Positions 50,334 through 61,333 of a stretch of DNA of 64,000 nucleotides are shown here, in pieces. This DNA is from Agaricus subrufescens (taxonomy: Eukaryota > Basidiomycota > Agaricomycetes > Agaricales > Agaricaceae): the NCBI GenBank assembly GCA_029945375.1, contig CM057067.1, positions 434,001 to 498,000 of the forward strand. The letters are read 5' to 3'. A model generated the notes under the pieces. The model ran no database searches. It was not told the origin of the DNA and worked only from the letters and a program-made list of their open reading frames with translations. Position 1 is the stretch's first letter. Each line of letters opens with the position of its first letter. Both the position numbers and the translations under genes were made by a program.

Positions 50334-51429
50334 CTTCGGCTATTCCTTCTTCTCCGGTGGTGATGGCACGAATCTTGGTTTGCTTCTTGGGGCTTCGGCA
50401 GACTTTGGCGATGTGGCCCGGTTTGCCACAATTATAGCATTCGATGTTGGATCTAAATCCTTGGCTTTGGCATTCTTTCTTTATGTGGCCGAATTTGCCG
50501 CATTTGAGGCATTTGGGTTTGCCGTTGGCATCCCATTCCAACTTCCTAGCTCCAATTTCCATGGGTTGTCCGCTTCCTCCGTAAGTGACTCCGGTAGCGG
50601 TGCGGTGGTCGTTTCGTCGTCTTTCTGTGTCTTCCCATCCTTTCCCAACAGATCCGATGGCGGCGATCCATCCTTTGAGGGAGGTGGGAATGGCGCTCGG
50701 GGGGTAACCCAAAATGGTGTGGATTACGTCTGATCTGGTGTGTTGTTTCAGGAGGTAGAGCGCGTGATCTTCGCTAGATTTGGATTGATGGACGAGGGCG
50801 GTGAATTTGACGAGGAAGTCGTTGGTGTGAAGGTTTCCTTGTTTGAAGGATTCAATTTTGTCTTTAGCGATCTGCTGTTCGTTCCCGGGGGAAAAGGCGT
50901 CCACGATTTCTTCGGCAAAAACTTTCCAGTCTGCGGTATCATCTCCTTTGATGATCTTATCTTCCCATTGCTTGGCAAACCATCCTGGGATCTCTCCTCT
51001 CAGGCGGTTGGTGACGAGAAGTATCTTTGAATCTGCATCTTCGTATTTGCTAAATTTGAGGAAAATTTCCATTCCTCTCCACCAGTCGTTAAACTTGTTC
51101 CTATCTCCATGGAAAAATCCTGGTTCCATGACATCTTTATGGTTGATCGCGTTGGTAGATTTGGTCTCGGTATTGTTGGTCGCCATTTCTTTCAGTTCTA
51201 GTTCTTCGAGTTCTTTTGCTAGTCGGTTTAGGTCTTCGTCGAGCGGTGTGTTCTTCGGTATTTGTTCTGGGTCTGGTTCTTCTGGTTCCTGTTCGTCGTT
51301 TTCGGATGGGGGTTCAGTTTCTTGGTCTTCCTCGTGTCTGAGGGCTTCAAATCTGTTTCCGTTTCGGTGTCCTTCGAAGAAAACTGTTTCAAAATCGATT
51401 CCGAATAGTTCTGTGTCGTCTGTGCTCAT
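50334..51429 (-). CDS. Outer Gypsy Gag, cut near its C-terminus by the inner element
   Basis: ATG at 51427-51429 (MSTDDTELFGIDFETVFFEGH). The frame is open through FNDWWRGMEIFLKFSKY, ILGYPPSAIPTSLKGW (the stretch frameshifted in the inner copy), and two zinc knuckles CLKCGKFGHIKKEC and CYNCGKPGHIAKVC, up to GEEGIAEET at the insertion point. The last dozen codons and stop lie on the other side of the inner element (43340-43436). Gag was intact when the inner copy inserted. Confidence 0.88.
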
Positions 51430-51494
51430 ATACTGAGCTTGTCGCGGTTTCCTGCCTCAATGACTAGAGGTCTTTCTGCAAGGTGAGCTTTACG

Positions 51495-51506
51495 ACGCTT
51501 TACCAA
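51495..51506 (-). promoter_or_regulatory. Self-primer binding site of outer Gypsy
   Basis: On the minus strand TTGGTAAAGCGT follows the 5' LTR after one base. Its 12-base complement lies within the LTR at 51584-51595, as in the inner element. Confidence 0.7.
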
Positions 51507-51507
51507 A

Positions 51508-51798
51508 TGTTACGACCTTATAGCGGTTAGCTCAGGTTGCAACTTAAGGCAAAGACTTGAGAGCGATAAGGGAATATAGCGAGTTGGTAAAGCGTAAGGA
51601 ATACAGGGTATTACTACGCTATTTATAGTAGAGTCGACTACCTAATAATAGAAGTAGAAAGCGGGCTGAGTAAGTATGCCCGAGGTGTCTGACTAACGGT
51701 GAGAACAAGTATACAAGATAGGCAGGGGGAGCATATGGGTGGGGAGTGAGAGCATGTGGACCTGGGTCAGGGGACGGTAACAGAAATAGATCGTAACA
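51508..51798 (-). repeat. Outer Gypsy 5' LTR
   Basis: Plus orientation TGTTACGACC to GATCGTAACA, 291 bp, about four differences from 38063-38353. It is followed by GACAA, the right-hand target duplication. Confidence 0.93.
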
Positions 51799-52422
51799 GA
51801 CAAGTTCTAATGCCTGCACTTTCATTGGCCAGAAGGTTTCTATTTTGGGAACCTTGTACTGTATCCAGGGTGCATGCCCCCACTCTGGCTCTGTCCAATG
51901 CCAACGTTGTCATTGATGGGGCCACCATGCTAATCAGTGTCACCAACAAGGCATCTGTTGCACTCTATGCAGCAGTCCACATGCTGAACACAATCATTCT
52001 ATGTTGGTCAACCCTAAACAAGTTGATCAACATCGCTGCATCAATTGCATTGCTTCCAAGTGTGCTAAGGTTAATCATTCTGCAATGGACACTTTGTGCC
52101 CATTCTGGAAACATTGGTTCAATCAGAGTTGGCTTCAATGCCAATTCCCTCATGTTTAGAGGCTGGGTAGGAGTTTTTTTTATCTGGCATCGTGATGGCC
52201 TTTCATAGTCGATCTTTTATTTTCTATGGCCTTTATGATTAGTTTTTATTTATGTCGAGCGGTTGACCTCATCCCACAGATATGAGAACAAAGGAATGTG
52301 CATGTTGTCTGGAGCTTAATGTACACTGGCGAGGGTAGAAAGCCAGGGGAACACATTATGGCACCCCATGTATGAGGCCAGTTTTGAAATAAACCCCATT
52401 GATTACAAATAAAAAAAAAAAA
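51799..52422 (+). mobile_element. LINE-like ORF1 retroposon, copy 2, right part with poly(A)
   Basis: Rejoined to the left part the frame continues ACTFIGQKVSILGTLYC and then three Cys/His clusters: CQRCHRWGHHANQC (CX2CX4HX4C), CTLCSSPHAEH and CINC...CPFWKHWFN, ending at a stop near 52150. About 270 bp of 3' UTR share ATGAGGCCAGTTTTGAAATAAA with copy 1 and end in an A-rich tail (52408-52422). The 13-bp duplication GGAGGAGATCTAC follows at 52423-52435. Confidence 0.75.
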
Positions 52423-52435
52423 GGAGGAGATCTAC

Positions 52436-52558
52436 ATGAGGCAACCAGAGGGCTATCACACTGGGGGCCCTAATATGGTCTTCAGGCTCCAGAAATTGCT
52501 CTATGGCCTTAAGCAGGCTGCCAGACAGTGGAGTAAGAAGCTCCAAAGTGTTCTAGGG
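52436..52558 (+). pseudogene. Copia-1 reverse transcriptase, continuation
   Basis: Following the target duplication the Copia frame resumes as MRQPEGYHTGGPNMVFRLQKLLYGLKQAARQW and then SKKLQSVLG, standard Copia RT blocks before the YVDD catalytic motif. It ends abruptly at an LTR-like sequence; the catalytic motif and RNase H were not found. Confidence 0.85.
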
Positions 52559-52831
52559 TGTTAGAATAAACAGGAACATTGTGAGACATTGCCTGAGTAG
52601 CACTGAAGGGCTTAGAGCAGGTACACTGAGAAGTGATGCCATAGTATTTGAGGTGTAACTCGACAGGGAATTACCTTTATATACTACATGTATAGTACTA
52701 AATATAGATGGACCCAGGGTAACCCCAGGTAGATGGAACATCATGGAATAGTGAAGAACATCATATGAAAATAGAAGTGGAATACATGGATGGGCAAGGA
52801 CCCAAAATCATCCAATTACCTACTGCTAACA
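52559..52831. repeat. LTR-like sequence (TGTTAG...CTAACA)
   Basis: 273 bp with 6-bp inverted ends of the Copia type, flanked by TAGGG and TAGAG, a possible 5-bp duplication with one change. It is not similar to the Copia-1 5' LTR, and the flanking sequences do not join into one gene. It could be a solo LTR whose surroundings were later deleted. Confidence 0.4.
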
Positions 52832-53487
52832 TAGAGGGTATTGGCTACAACCTTGATGTCAGCCAAGTGTGCTAAAACCCCAACTTGGGTGGATAACCTT
52901 AGTGGGGGGAGAAAACCATAGTGCTTGGTCAGGACATCAAGTACCTGCAACTGAGACTTTTCTAGTTCACTGCTTGGAACAGACATCAGGCCGCTACCTG
53001 ATGGTGTATGTAGCAGAGAGGGGCTGATAGGGTGGGCAGGGCAGGTGGCAGGGAGAGCAGAGGCAGCAGGGAGAGCAGAGGCAACAGGAAGAGTAGAGGC
53101 AGCAGGGAGAATAGAGGCGGTAGGGAGAACGGAGGCAGTAGGGAGGGCAGAAGCAGCAAGGGGAACAGGGAAGGCGGGGGCAACAGGGAGGGCAGAAGCG
53201 ACAAAGACAGTGGGGAGAGCAGAGGCAATAGGGAAGGCAGAGATGGGGGAGGCAGCAGGGAGGTTAGAGGCTACAGAAGCAATAGGGAGGGTGGAGGAAG
53301 CAGGCAATGAGAGTGGCTCAACAGATTGAGCAGACAGAGTACAGGAATGCAAATCAACACCTCCCTCAGTCTCTTCTGCTTCTTCATCCAAATCCTCATA
53401 TGATTCATTGACCCACTCACTACAAATGGACCACTCATTGCAGAATGAATCATAGCAAGATTCCCCAGAGCAGGCCTGTTCCAGCAT
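52832..53487 (-). CDS. Minus-strand ORF with an Ala/Pro/Ser-rich 6-residue repeat
   Basis: The frame (MLEQACSGESCYDSFCNEW at 53487) reads through to 52816, slightly into the LTR-like sequence. The middle is about 18 imperfect repeats of an ALPxAS-type hexapeptide. The end (QLQVLDVLTKHYGF) is not repetitive. It adjoins decayed minus-strand coding remnants and the CACTA transposase, so it may be part of the transposon's second gene. No function can be given. Confidence 0.4.
53032..53310. repeat. 18-bp minisatellite
   Basis: Degenerate tandem units of the form GGCAGCAGGGAGAGCAGA, 18 bp long, give the hexapeptide repeat on the minus strand. Because the unit is a multiple of three, copy changes keep the frame. 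Confidence 0.7.
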
Positions 53488-54870
53488 CTCACTTTGATCT
53501 CGCTTAGGAACTAGGGTTCAAACAAACTTGGGTGGCATGTCTAGAGTCCACTCCCACACGTACACTGCCGCACTAACAAGTGGTGGCTTTGTTTGGTGAT
53601 TTAATCTTGTTTGTTGGTTGACAGGGCTCTCATTAAGTAGCATCTTCTGATGCCTCTCCTCATGCTTCTTTTTGAATGCTTCCCAGATATCATGACCCGA
53701 TTTTTCAACTTGATGTAGTCATCCATTCTTCCAAACAAGCTTGCTGATTTGAGAGGGCAAGGAAGGGGGATGTTGATCATCATCAATGACATGCATTTGT
53801 GGTGGGCTAGCTGGGGTGAAGTGAGGCTCTGGTGAGGTTGTTAGTTAGTTTGTGAAATATGTGAAGAATACATGGACAATCAACTCACCATAATCTTGCT
53901 GACTCTCCCGTTTATACCCTGTGTTGGTGTTGGGGAAGGGCACAAATGGCGTAATAACAGTGGTGGCAGCTTGGAGTACTTGAGGAGGGGGAGCCATGAG
54001 TCGACAGTCACCTCATCAGCTTTGGGCAACTTCTTGATTAGCCCAGCGGTACCAGACCAGCATTCCACAGTGGTCAAACCACAAAGCAGATGGTTGACTT
54101 GGCAGATCATTGGGGTTGTGAAGAAAGACACCTGAATGATTGGCATCCCAGAACCATTGCAATAATGGAGCACATTCCAATGACTCCCATATGCTTATAC
54201 AAGCCTTGTCCCATGAAACCAGCATTTTATACCACTCTGTAGGACTGATTCCTTCCATGTATTTTGGATCCTCCAGGAAACCATGTATTTTGTGTAAGAT
54301 AAGGTAGTTTGTAACATGAGGACTCATTATTGACCAGTAAGCGCCTCAGCATGTAGCCAATATCTTCAACAAGTGCACCATTCTAGCATACTGGTTGCCT
54401 CGGCACAAATCCCAGCCATGGAACCCTCCCTGACCACCAGTATGGCTTTTCGAAAGCTTCCACCCCAACATGGTTGAATGACGTGATATTGTCGATGTTA
54501 AGTTCACTAGGAAGCTGAACATCTCTGTTGCAATTTGGAGAGTAGTAGATATCACCATCAATGAGGTATGCTCAGCCTGGCATTGTTGCAAGAGAATAGG
54601 TCAGGATGAAATGTGGCGAGCCTCCTGGAGACCCAAGAAGATACAGAAAATGCTACCCTGGAAGCCTGAGGTAATGGAGAGTGATATCCCGGAAACCTGA
54701 GATATAAAAATTGATTGTGGGTGAGGGCCACAGATGGCTCGAGCAAGGCAAAGATGTGGGTGAGGAGGGACAAGGATTTTTTGATGCCATCAGGATTCCG
54801 TTGGTGATGGTCAGATGATCATTGTTGGGGTCAGCATGTGCCTTTCATCAGCCATTGATCCATTTGTGTC
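53488..54870 (-). pseudogene. Degenerate minus-strand coding remnants next to the CACTA transposase
   Basis: Short minus-strand frames (54773-54558, 54591-54346, 54327-54016, 54173-53880, 53792-53601) follow each other with stops and shifts between. Stretches such as WKLSKSHTGGQGGFHGWDLC and FDHCGMLVWYRWANQEV look like decayed coding sequence. They run divergently from the Tnp2 gene, where many fungal CACTA elements carry a second gene. I cannot name the protein. Confidence 0.4.
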
Positions 54871-57328
54871 ATGGTATTGAAGTCCATTTCGCTCAAAGCT
54901 ATAATCGCCACTCAAGATCCTCCCTCTGACACCATGATAGAGGATACAAGGGCTGCTAAAAAGCGATGGCAGAATGCACCCTCAACCAATGCGGCTCCTC
55001 TTACAACTGCCTTTCCATCATCCCCTCCTCTCAGTCTGGTCACCCTGGTGGCTGTAGATGATGCACCAGATGCAGCAGAACCTCTTGCTCCCATAATTGG
55101 CAAATACCCCTTCAATGGGGACCAAACAGGGGCTGATACTAGGCAAGCAAGTAGAGCAAGACAGCAAATAGAGATGGCAGTAGAATGAACTTGGAGGTCT
55201 ACCTTTTGATTTGCAAGTTCAGAGGAAGAAGACAATCAGGAGGACGACCAGGAACAACTTGCACTGACAAACAACACACTTCATGACTCGCTGTTTGCGG
55301 ATGAAGACCAGGACATGCATAGTGATCCCAAAAGCAATGACTCAATGGATGAGGAAAACAATGACCTTTGCACAGATGTGGCAGGCATCACTCTCTGGGA
55401 TAAAGCTTGGGAACATTGTAAGCACAAATTGGTGGCTTTAGGTCTGTTTTTCCCCTCACAGTTATACTGCCATGTATCTCATCATTTGATAGACAACTCA
55501 AACAGCCTTGGTGAGGCTGATATTGACCTTCTCCTCAAATACACTCTCAAGATTGAAGACCAATTGACTGACAGGACATTTGCAAGGATGGAGCGCATGT
55601 TTCAAAAAGCTCATCACAAGTCACTCAAGATGACAAAGAAACATGTGCAGGTACTGTCTGGCTTGCAGCCTATCCACTACAACTGCTGCATCAATAGCTG
55701 TGCCTGTTTCATGGGGCCATATGAGCATTATACTCACTGTCCCAACCCCCAGTGCAACAAACCAAGACTCAATGCTAAAAGCCAACCACAGAAGTGTTTC
55801 ACATATCTTCCCATCACTCCTTGTCTGCTCACTATGTTATCCAGTCACAAGCATGTCAAAAGACTGTGCTATCGAGCAGAACTCAAACATGAACCAGGTG
55901 TGATTAGAGACATCTTTGATGGTTCACACTATCAATTGCTCCTTTGAACCATAATCCCTACTGGCAACAGCAACAATTCCTTCTATTACTTTTCCAACAA
56001 ACATGACATTGCTCTCAGCCTTTCAACTGATGGGTTTGCCCCATTCAAGCAATGGAGCCAGACATGTTGGCCAATTGTCTTATTTGTTTACAACCTTGCG
56101 CCCAAGATACATTTATGTGTTGGTGTGATTCTGGGTCCCAAGAAACCATGGGATGTAGATTCTTATCTTTGGCCACTTGTTCAAAAATTGATTCAACTTG
56201 AAGCTGGTATCAAGGCTTGGGACTCAATCTCCCAGGCATATTTTCTCCTCCATGCTTATCTCATCCTTGTTTTTGGTGACATACCTGCCATGGCACTCAT
56301 TATGAACATGAAAGGCTCAAATGCACTTAGTCCATGCCATGTTTGCAAAATCCAAGGCATATGTAACCATCTCACAGCCAAGAAAATATACTATGTCCCC
56401 TTACAACAGGACAACCTTCTTAATGCCAATCCAACCTGCTACAATCCAAGGGATCTCCCAATGTGGACACATTGTGAACTCATTGAACAAGCTATCACTG
56501 TACAGATGTCATCCACTAACACCTCTTTTGAGGACCTTGTGAAGTGGTATGGTATCAAGGGCATACCAGTCCTTTCAAATGTATCTGTGATTTCATTCCC
56601 TAAGTCATTTCCATTTGATTTCATGCACCTGGTTTGGGAAAATCTGATCCCAAACTTGATATCATTTTGGATCAGCAAATTTAAAGACTTAGACCATGAG
56701 AACAAGGGATATCTAATAGGGCCTTGGGTTTGGGCAGAAATTGGCAAAGCTACAGAGGATTGTGGATCAACAATCCCTTCTTCTTTTGGCACTCATGCCC
56801 CCAACATTGCCATGAAGCAATCACAAATGTCTGCCAAGATGTATTCAAACTGGACACTCTTCATAGCTCCAATCGTTCTCCACAGAAGATTCCCAAAGGT
56901 GCTATACTACCAGCACTTTATGAGGCTTGTTAATCTACTCAAGCTTTGCCTCTCTTATGAAATTGATGAAAAGATGCTGCATGAAATTGAAGAAGGTTTT
57001 GTCCAGTGGGTATGGGATTATGAACAGTAAGAGTAGTTATACTCATTTGTTGAACTATTCTTGATGATGTGCAGGTATTATTATCGCAACCAGCCAGCAT
57101 GACTCTCTGTGTGTCCATTGACCCTCCATGCATTGCTTCACATTGCATGGGGTATCTGGGTAGCCAGTCCTGTTTGGAGTTACTGGGCCTTCCCGATGGA
57201 GTGTGAATGCAACAATCTTCTTTGTGCTATCAAGAGTCAGTGACACCCCTTTGAGTCTATCAATACCTTCATGCTTGCAAATGCTCACCTTGATCAAATT
57301 CAATTGTTGTATAACTTACAAGATGAGC
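54871..57328 (+). pseudogene. CACTA (EnSpm) Tnp2-like transposase, 5' and middle part, decayed
   Basis: Coding begins no later than 55315, perhaps at 54871. Recognisable are a Cys-rich block (INSCACFMGPYEHYTHCPNPQCNKPR, split here by position 55690-55770), SLSTDGFAPFKQWSQTCWP (56010-56070), ILGPKKPWDVDSYLWPLVQKL, FGDIPAMALIMNMKGSNALSPC and VLYYQHFMRLVNLL. After an intron at about 57028-57072 come LHIAWGIWVASPVW and WAFPMECECNNLL. These are the Transposase_21/Tnp2 and following domain blocks. Stops at 55945 and near 57103 and 57239 kill it. The frame reaches LQDEL at 57328, where another element is inserted. Confidence 0.82.
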
Positions 57329-57330
57329 TA

Positions 57331-58910
57331 CAGTGGGCAACAAAACCTTTCCAATGTTTTGTACATTTGTAAAAAACATGCTATAGCAGTCCAAATAAAT
57401 TATGTAAAATCATGAAAATATACAGGAAGGTACATTAGCATCTTGTTTACATGTATGTACAATCCTGTGGCTGTGCTTTGAATTTAAGTTCAGTTTCAAG
57501 AGGGTTTAAGATTGAGGACCATTGGAAAGGTTTTGTTGCTGCTGATTTCAAAGACAAAAAAGGCTCATTGCTGGAGCTTGCAATGGTGTTTGTCAGCTAA
57601 AAATGTTACATAATGATATTCTCATGTTGCTTTCACTATCCTGTGACATGTCACACCTGTTATGTCACACCAAACCACTTCCAATATTTGAAAAACATTT
57701 ACTTGATTATTATATAAGAAATTGTTATTTAGTCAAATATTTTTAGTGATAATTTTGTATCTGGTCTCAGAAAAAGTTAGCTTGGAACATAATCACACTT
57801 ATATGATGTGATTAGACCAGTTTCAGCTGTTTTTGTAGATGTTTTTCAATGTATAGTCTTATTAAAATATTATATTATCTACTTTTTGGTCACAAATCTC
57901 TGGATTGCTAGGTGGTTCTCACTCTAAAATATACTATAGGAGTCTCTAGTCTTCTAATCTTTAATTCTGTCACCCCTAAAGTGTAGTCAAATGTTTTAAT
58001 GTACCTGGAAACAGCTTGCAATGTTAGCATAACATGATAGAATCAGGGATACATGTGTGGACTTATGAAAAACAAGTTTTGATGGACTAAATAATCATGT
58101 CATAGGCCCAATATAGTAAAATAAGTACCTTGTAACAAAGTCAATACAGTTCAATAGTAAGAATAAGAAGAAAAAGGCTAAATCAAAATGGCATATAGAG
58201 ATAAAGTAATTTACAAGAGGTAATACAGTTATCTGCAACTGTACACTCAGTAACTGAATTAAAATTGCTATGGATATTATATATAGAGTAAATGCTCATG
58301 TTTTGAAAGTGAATTTGAGATACTAACATCCAAGCAGCTTTCAAAATTTGACATAAAAAAAGAAGAAATTGTGTTTTCTAGTGAAAAATGGTACAAATAC
58401 ACTGGAAATGATCAAGAGAATAGCCCCAAGATGTTATGCACATACTTATGGATAATAAATAGCCCATTTGCACACAAGTAAGCAACTTTAACCTAGGAAC
58501 AAGATGAGAAGGCTTCAAAGTTTCAAGCAATAGGAGACTTAGACTATTTTCCAAATTACAGGGGGTTTGGTGTGACATAACAGGTGTGACATGTCACAGG
58601 ATAGTGAAAGCAACATGAGAATATCATTATGTAACATTTTTTAGCTGACAAACATCATTGCAAGCTCCAGCAATGAGCCTTTTCTGTCTTTGAAATCAGC
58701 AGCAACAAAACCTTTCCAATGGTCCTCAATCTTAAACCCTCTTGAAACTGAACTTAAATTCAAAGCACAGCCACAGGATTGTACATACATGTAAACAAGA
58801 TGCTGATGTACCTTCCTGTATATTTTCATGATTTTACATAATTTATTTGGACTGCTATAGCATGTTCTTTACAAATGTACAAAACATTGGAAAGGTTTTG
58901 TTGCCCACTG
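57331..58910. mobile_element. 1,580-bp long-inverted-repeat element inserted at TA
   Basis: The ends are CAGTGGGCAACAAAACC and its complement, flanked by TA on both sides (57329-57330, 58911-58912). The inverted arms, 57331-57676 and 58564-58910, match over about 346 bp with few differences. The 890-bp centre is AT-rich with no open frame of note, so the element has no transposase. TA duplication and a CAGTG start suggest the Tc1/mariner superfamily. Removing it with one TA restores the transposase frame (GATGAGCTAGATTTAGAT, D-E-L-D-L-D). Confidence 0.85.
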
Positions 58911-59640
58911 TAGATTTAGATCCTCAGACGAAGACAGTACACCAAAAGATTTATGATTCATGTAAGTAGCATTTATGATCTTTTGTGATCATCAATTATT
59001 GACTGATTGATCAAGATCCAACATTCAAACTTTGGGGCCCTTGTCAGGAAACAACCCTCTCAATGACTTCACACAACAGAGTTCATGTGGCTTTGGCAAC
59101 ACAATTCAATGTTTCAATATCCTCCATATGAGCTGCCATTAAACTTGATGGTCCCCTTCTGCAATATGGCAAAGTCACTTGTCTTGGGAATGACGAGACT
59201 TTGGTTGCAAGTGATATCATTAGATGAACTGAAGATAGCCATGATGCTTCGTATGTGAAGGTGAACACTCTCCATTCTTCCATAAGCAAGCTGAATATAA
59301 TCCAACTATGTAGTACATCCTCTGTGTAGATTGCTTTGCAAGGCAAAGGAGACATGAGCTGGAATATGAGACCCACACATACTATGGACAGTTGAAGCAG
59401 GTTGTGGTTCTGGACTTACCAGTCATCCTGCAATTGAAATTGGATTTGCCATCAATGGTCATCTTTGCTATCATCCAAGGCACAAAGAAGACTACAGAAC
59501 ATGGCATCTCTTACTGTCAAGAGACATCCACTATTGAAGCCGTGGATTTAAACACTGTAGAATGTGTCATTGGGAGAGTTTACTGTGGGAATACTTGGGG
59601 TGTTGTGGACCAAAGCAATACAGTAACAGTGATTGAATGA
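58911..59640 (+). pseudogene. CACTA Tnp2-like transposase, 3' part, decayed
   Basis: The frame continues DLDPQTKTVHQKIYDS and, after a stretch with several stops, TYYGQLKQVVVLDLP, MVIFAIIQGTKK, AVDLNTVECVIGRVYCGNTWGVVDQSN, ending with a stop at 59638-59640. The YGQL and CVIGRV blocks are what I expect at the C-terminus of mushroom CACTA transposases. Confidence 0.7.
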
Positions 59641-59978
59641 CAAATGTACCTTGCACAATTTCCAATTTGCCTCTTGAGGCTTGAATTATGTGGTGATATG
59701 TTATCTGGTCATCACATACTGATAACATTGCCCCTATTCCAAAACACCTGTGCAGCTGCCAGCCCTATCCCTCCTTCCTATAATCCACTTTGTGACCAGT
59801 TCCTTTACACACACCCTATACCACCAAATATCTAGGCCACTCCTCAGCATCAAGTTTGAATACCACCCTCAAAATATCAACCAAATCCACAACATCTTTG
59901 AGCTATATATTGGGCAAGGAGCAGGTAAGGCAGTGGGTTGAAAGAAGTCAAGGTGGTGCATGTCAAGGCCATGCACGT
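59641..59978. other. No gene seen
   Basis: 338 bases between the transposase end and the next repeat, with only short frames. It may be the 3' non-coding part of the CACTA element. Confidence 0.4.
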
Positions 59979-61333
59979 TGTTATGGCCCCAGCTGTTTTA
60001 TGCGTGAAAATCTACATTTAATGCGGTTAGGTGTACGTATTAAGTTCAAGAATGAACAATCGGTCACCCAGTTACAGATAAGCTCAGTCGAGGACATGTG
60101 TGAAGAGAGGTTGACCTAGGGGACAGTCGAGATTGCATCCGCGATTCTTAGCAGGAAAACCGTACTGCTAGGGGGAATATAATCGCATTCGAGGACTTAA
60201 AATGGAAGTCTCAAGGCTGAGTCTAGGGAGACTTTGCTGGAAATTATCATCGAGGTTGGCTATGGGATGGCTCGAGGACTTAGCGGAACGCGGTTCCTTC
60301 AGCGGACCTTATGCTAAACTGAATCTATAACTACTACCTGCCTAATAAGGAAAGGGCTAGGAAGTAGACGACTTACACATGTCGAGACTGAATTAACCTG
60401 AAGCGAGACTGTTGGAATTGTCGGTCGAGACTCTGGATCAGGCAGTAATAGTGATAATCTCGGAGCAACTAAAGGTGAGATAGAAGCGTAGTTTAATCGA
60501 GGACATCTTATCGACAGGATAATCAGTGGGTGGTGCGCCTCGAGAGTTTCTAGACTAGGGTCTAGGGTTAGAAGCTCGTTAGCCAATGAGGAGTGGAAGA
60601 TTAGGCAAGTGCAATGTTCGGTCAAGGAGACTGAATAGTCGAGACTGTTAATTGGTGGAGAAAGATGAGTCGAGGAAACTATACCCATTCAGTGCTGGAT
60701 ACGGACTTGGTTATCTGTTTCATATTTGTTTATTTTGTCTCAGTTTTTTATTGTGTATCGTATATAGTCGCCAGGCGAGGACAAGGTTGGGGATCGAATC
60801 TTTGCCCAAGTGCTGTGCGAGTGAAATCGAGTTTGGTTAAACTTCACAGTGTTCTAAGCATTTCTTAAAGTTCTTTCTCAACTCGGAAGGACTTGTGTTC
60901 TGCTCGAGAGAGTATCTTCACTGGTCTAATAGGATTGCGATAGCATTTGGTGCTAGCTCGACTTGTCTTGCAGTCTGTCTCGAAGTGCGAAGGCAGGTCA
61001 AGGCTCTCCGAGTTTGTTGAGGCATCACTAGGGCGGACTCGCTACCCCTCCTAGATAGGTGTCTAACCCACCCTATTGAGGACAGTCGTCGCGAGCTTAG
61101 CCCCTCGTCGCGAAGGTTCTAATCGAAACGGCATAGGTCTGGAAGAGGTTTCTATTCAGTCGAGACTTGTTTCACATTTCTATTCTACCCCTATTTTCAT
61201 TTAATATTTAATCGAGACTCTTATTTTCACTTTCTTTCTGATTTATTCTCCCCATGAACCGCACTCGAGACTCGGTGTAATTCAAAGGGTTGCATTCGCA
61301 TTCGATTTATATTTTTATATTTTATTTTCCACA
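59979..61333 (+). repeat. Long LTR-like repeat (probable solo LTR), TCGAG-rich
   Basis: It begins TGTTATGGCCCCAGC and runs to a TTTTCCACA end at about 61333, with T-rich stretches near the end. It shares its last 550 bases with 29500-30110. The pentamer TCGAG occurs about 16 times, mostly as TCGAGAC or TCGAGGA. No target duplication could be established, so the exact ends are tentative. No coding sequence is visible. Confidence 0.55.

Larger units (their letters stand above)
38063..51798 (-). mobile_element. Outer Gypsy (chromodomain) retrotransposon, minus strand, split by a second copy
   Basis: It is bounded by 291-bp LTRs differing at about four positions (38063-38353 and 51508-51798), flanked by GACAG on the left and GACAA on the right, a 5-bp duplication with one change. 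Removing it restores the retroposon zinc-knuckle frame. In minus-strand order: 5' LTR, self-primer site, Gag (51429-50334), the inserted inner Gypsy, Pol (to 39914) and two accessory ORFs, then a purine tract and the 3' LTR. Pol has three nonsense changes; Gag and both accessory ORFs are open. Confidence 0.92.

Noticed and set aside
52559..52831. The 3' LTR of Copia-1
   Set aside because: It does not resemble the Copia-1 5' LTR beyond TGTTAG.
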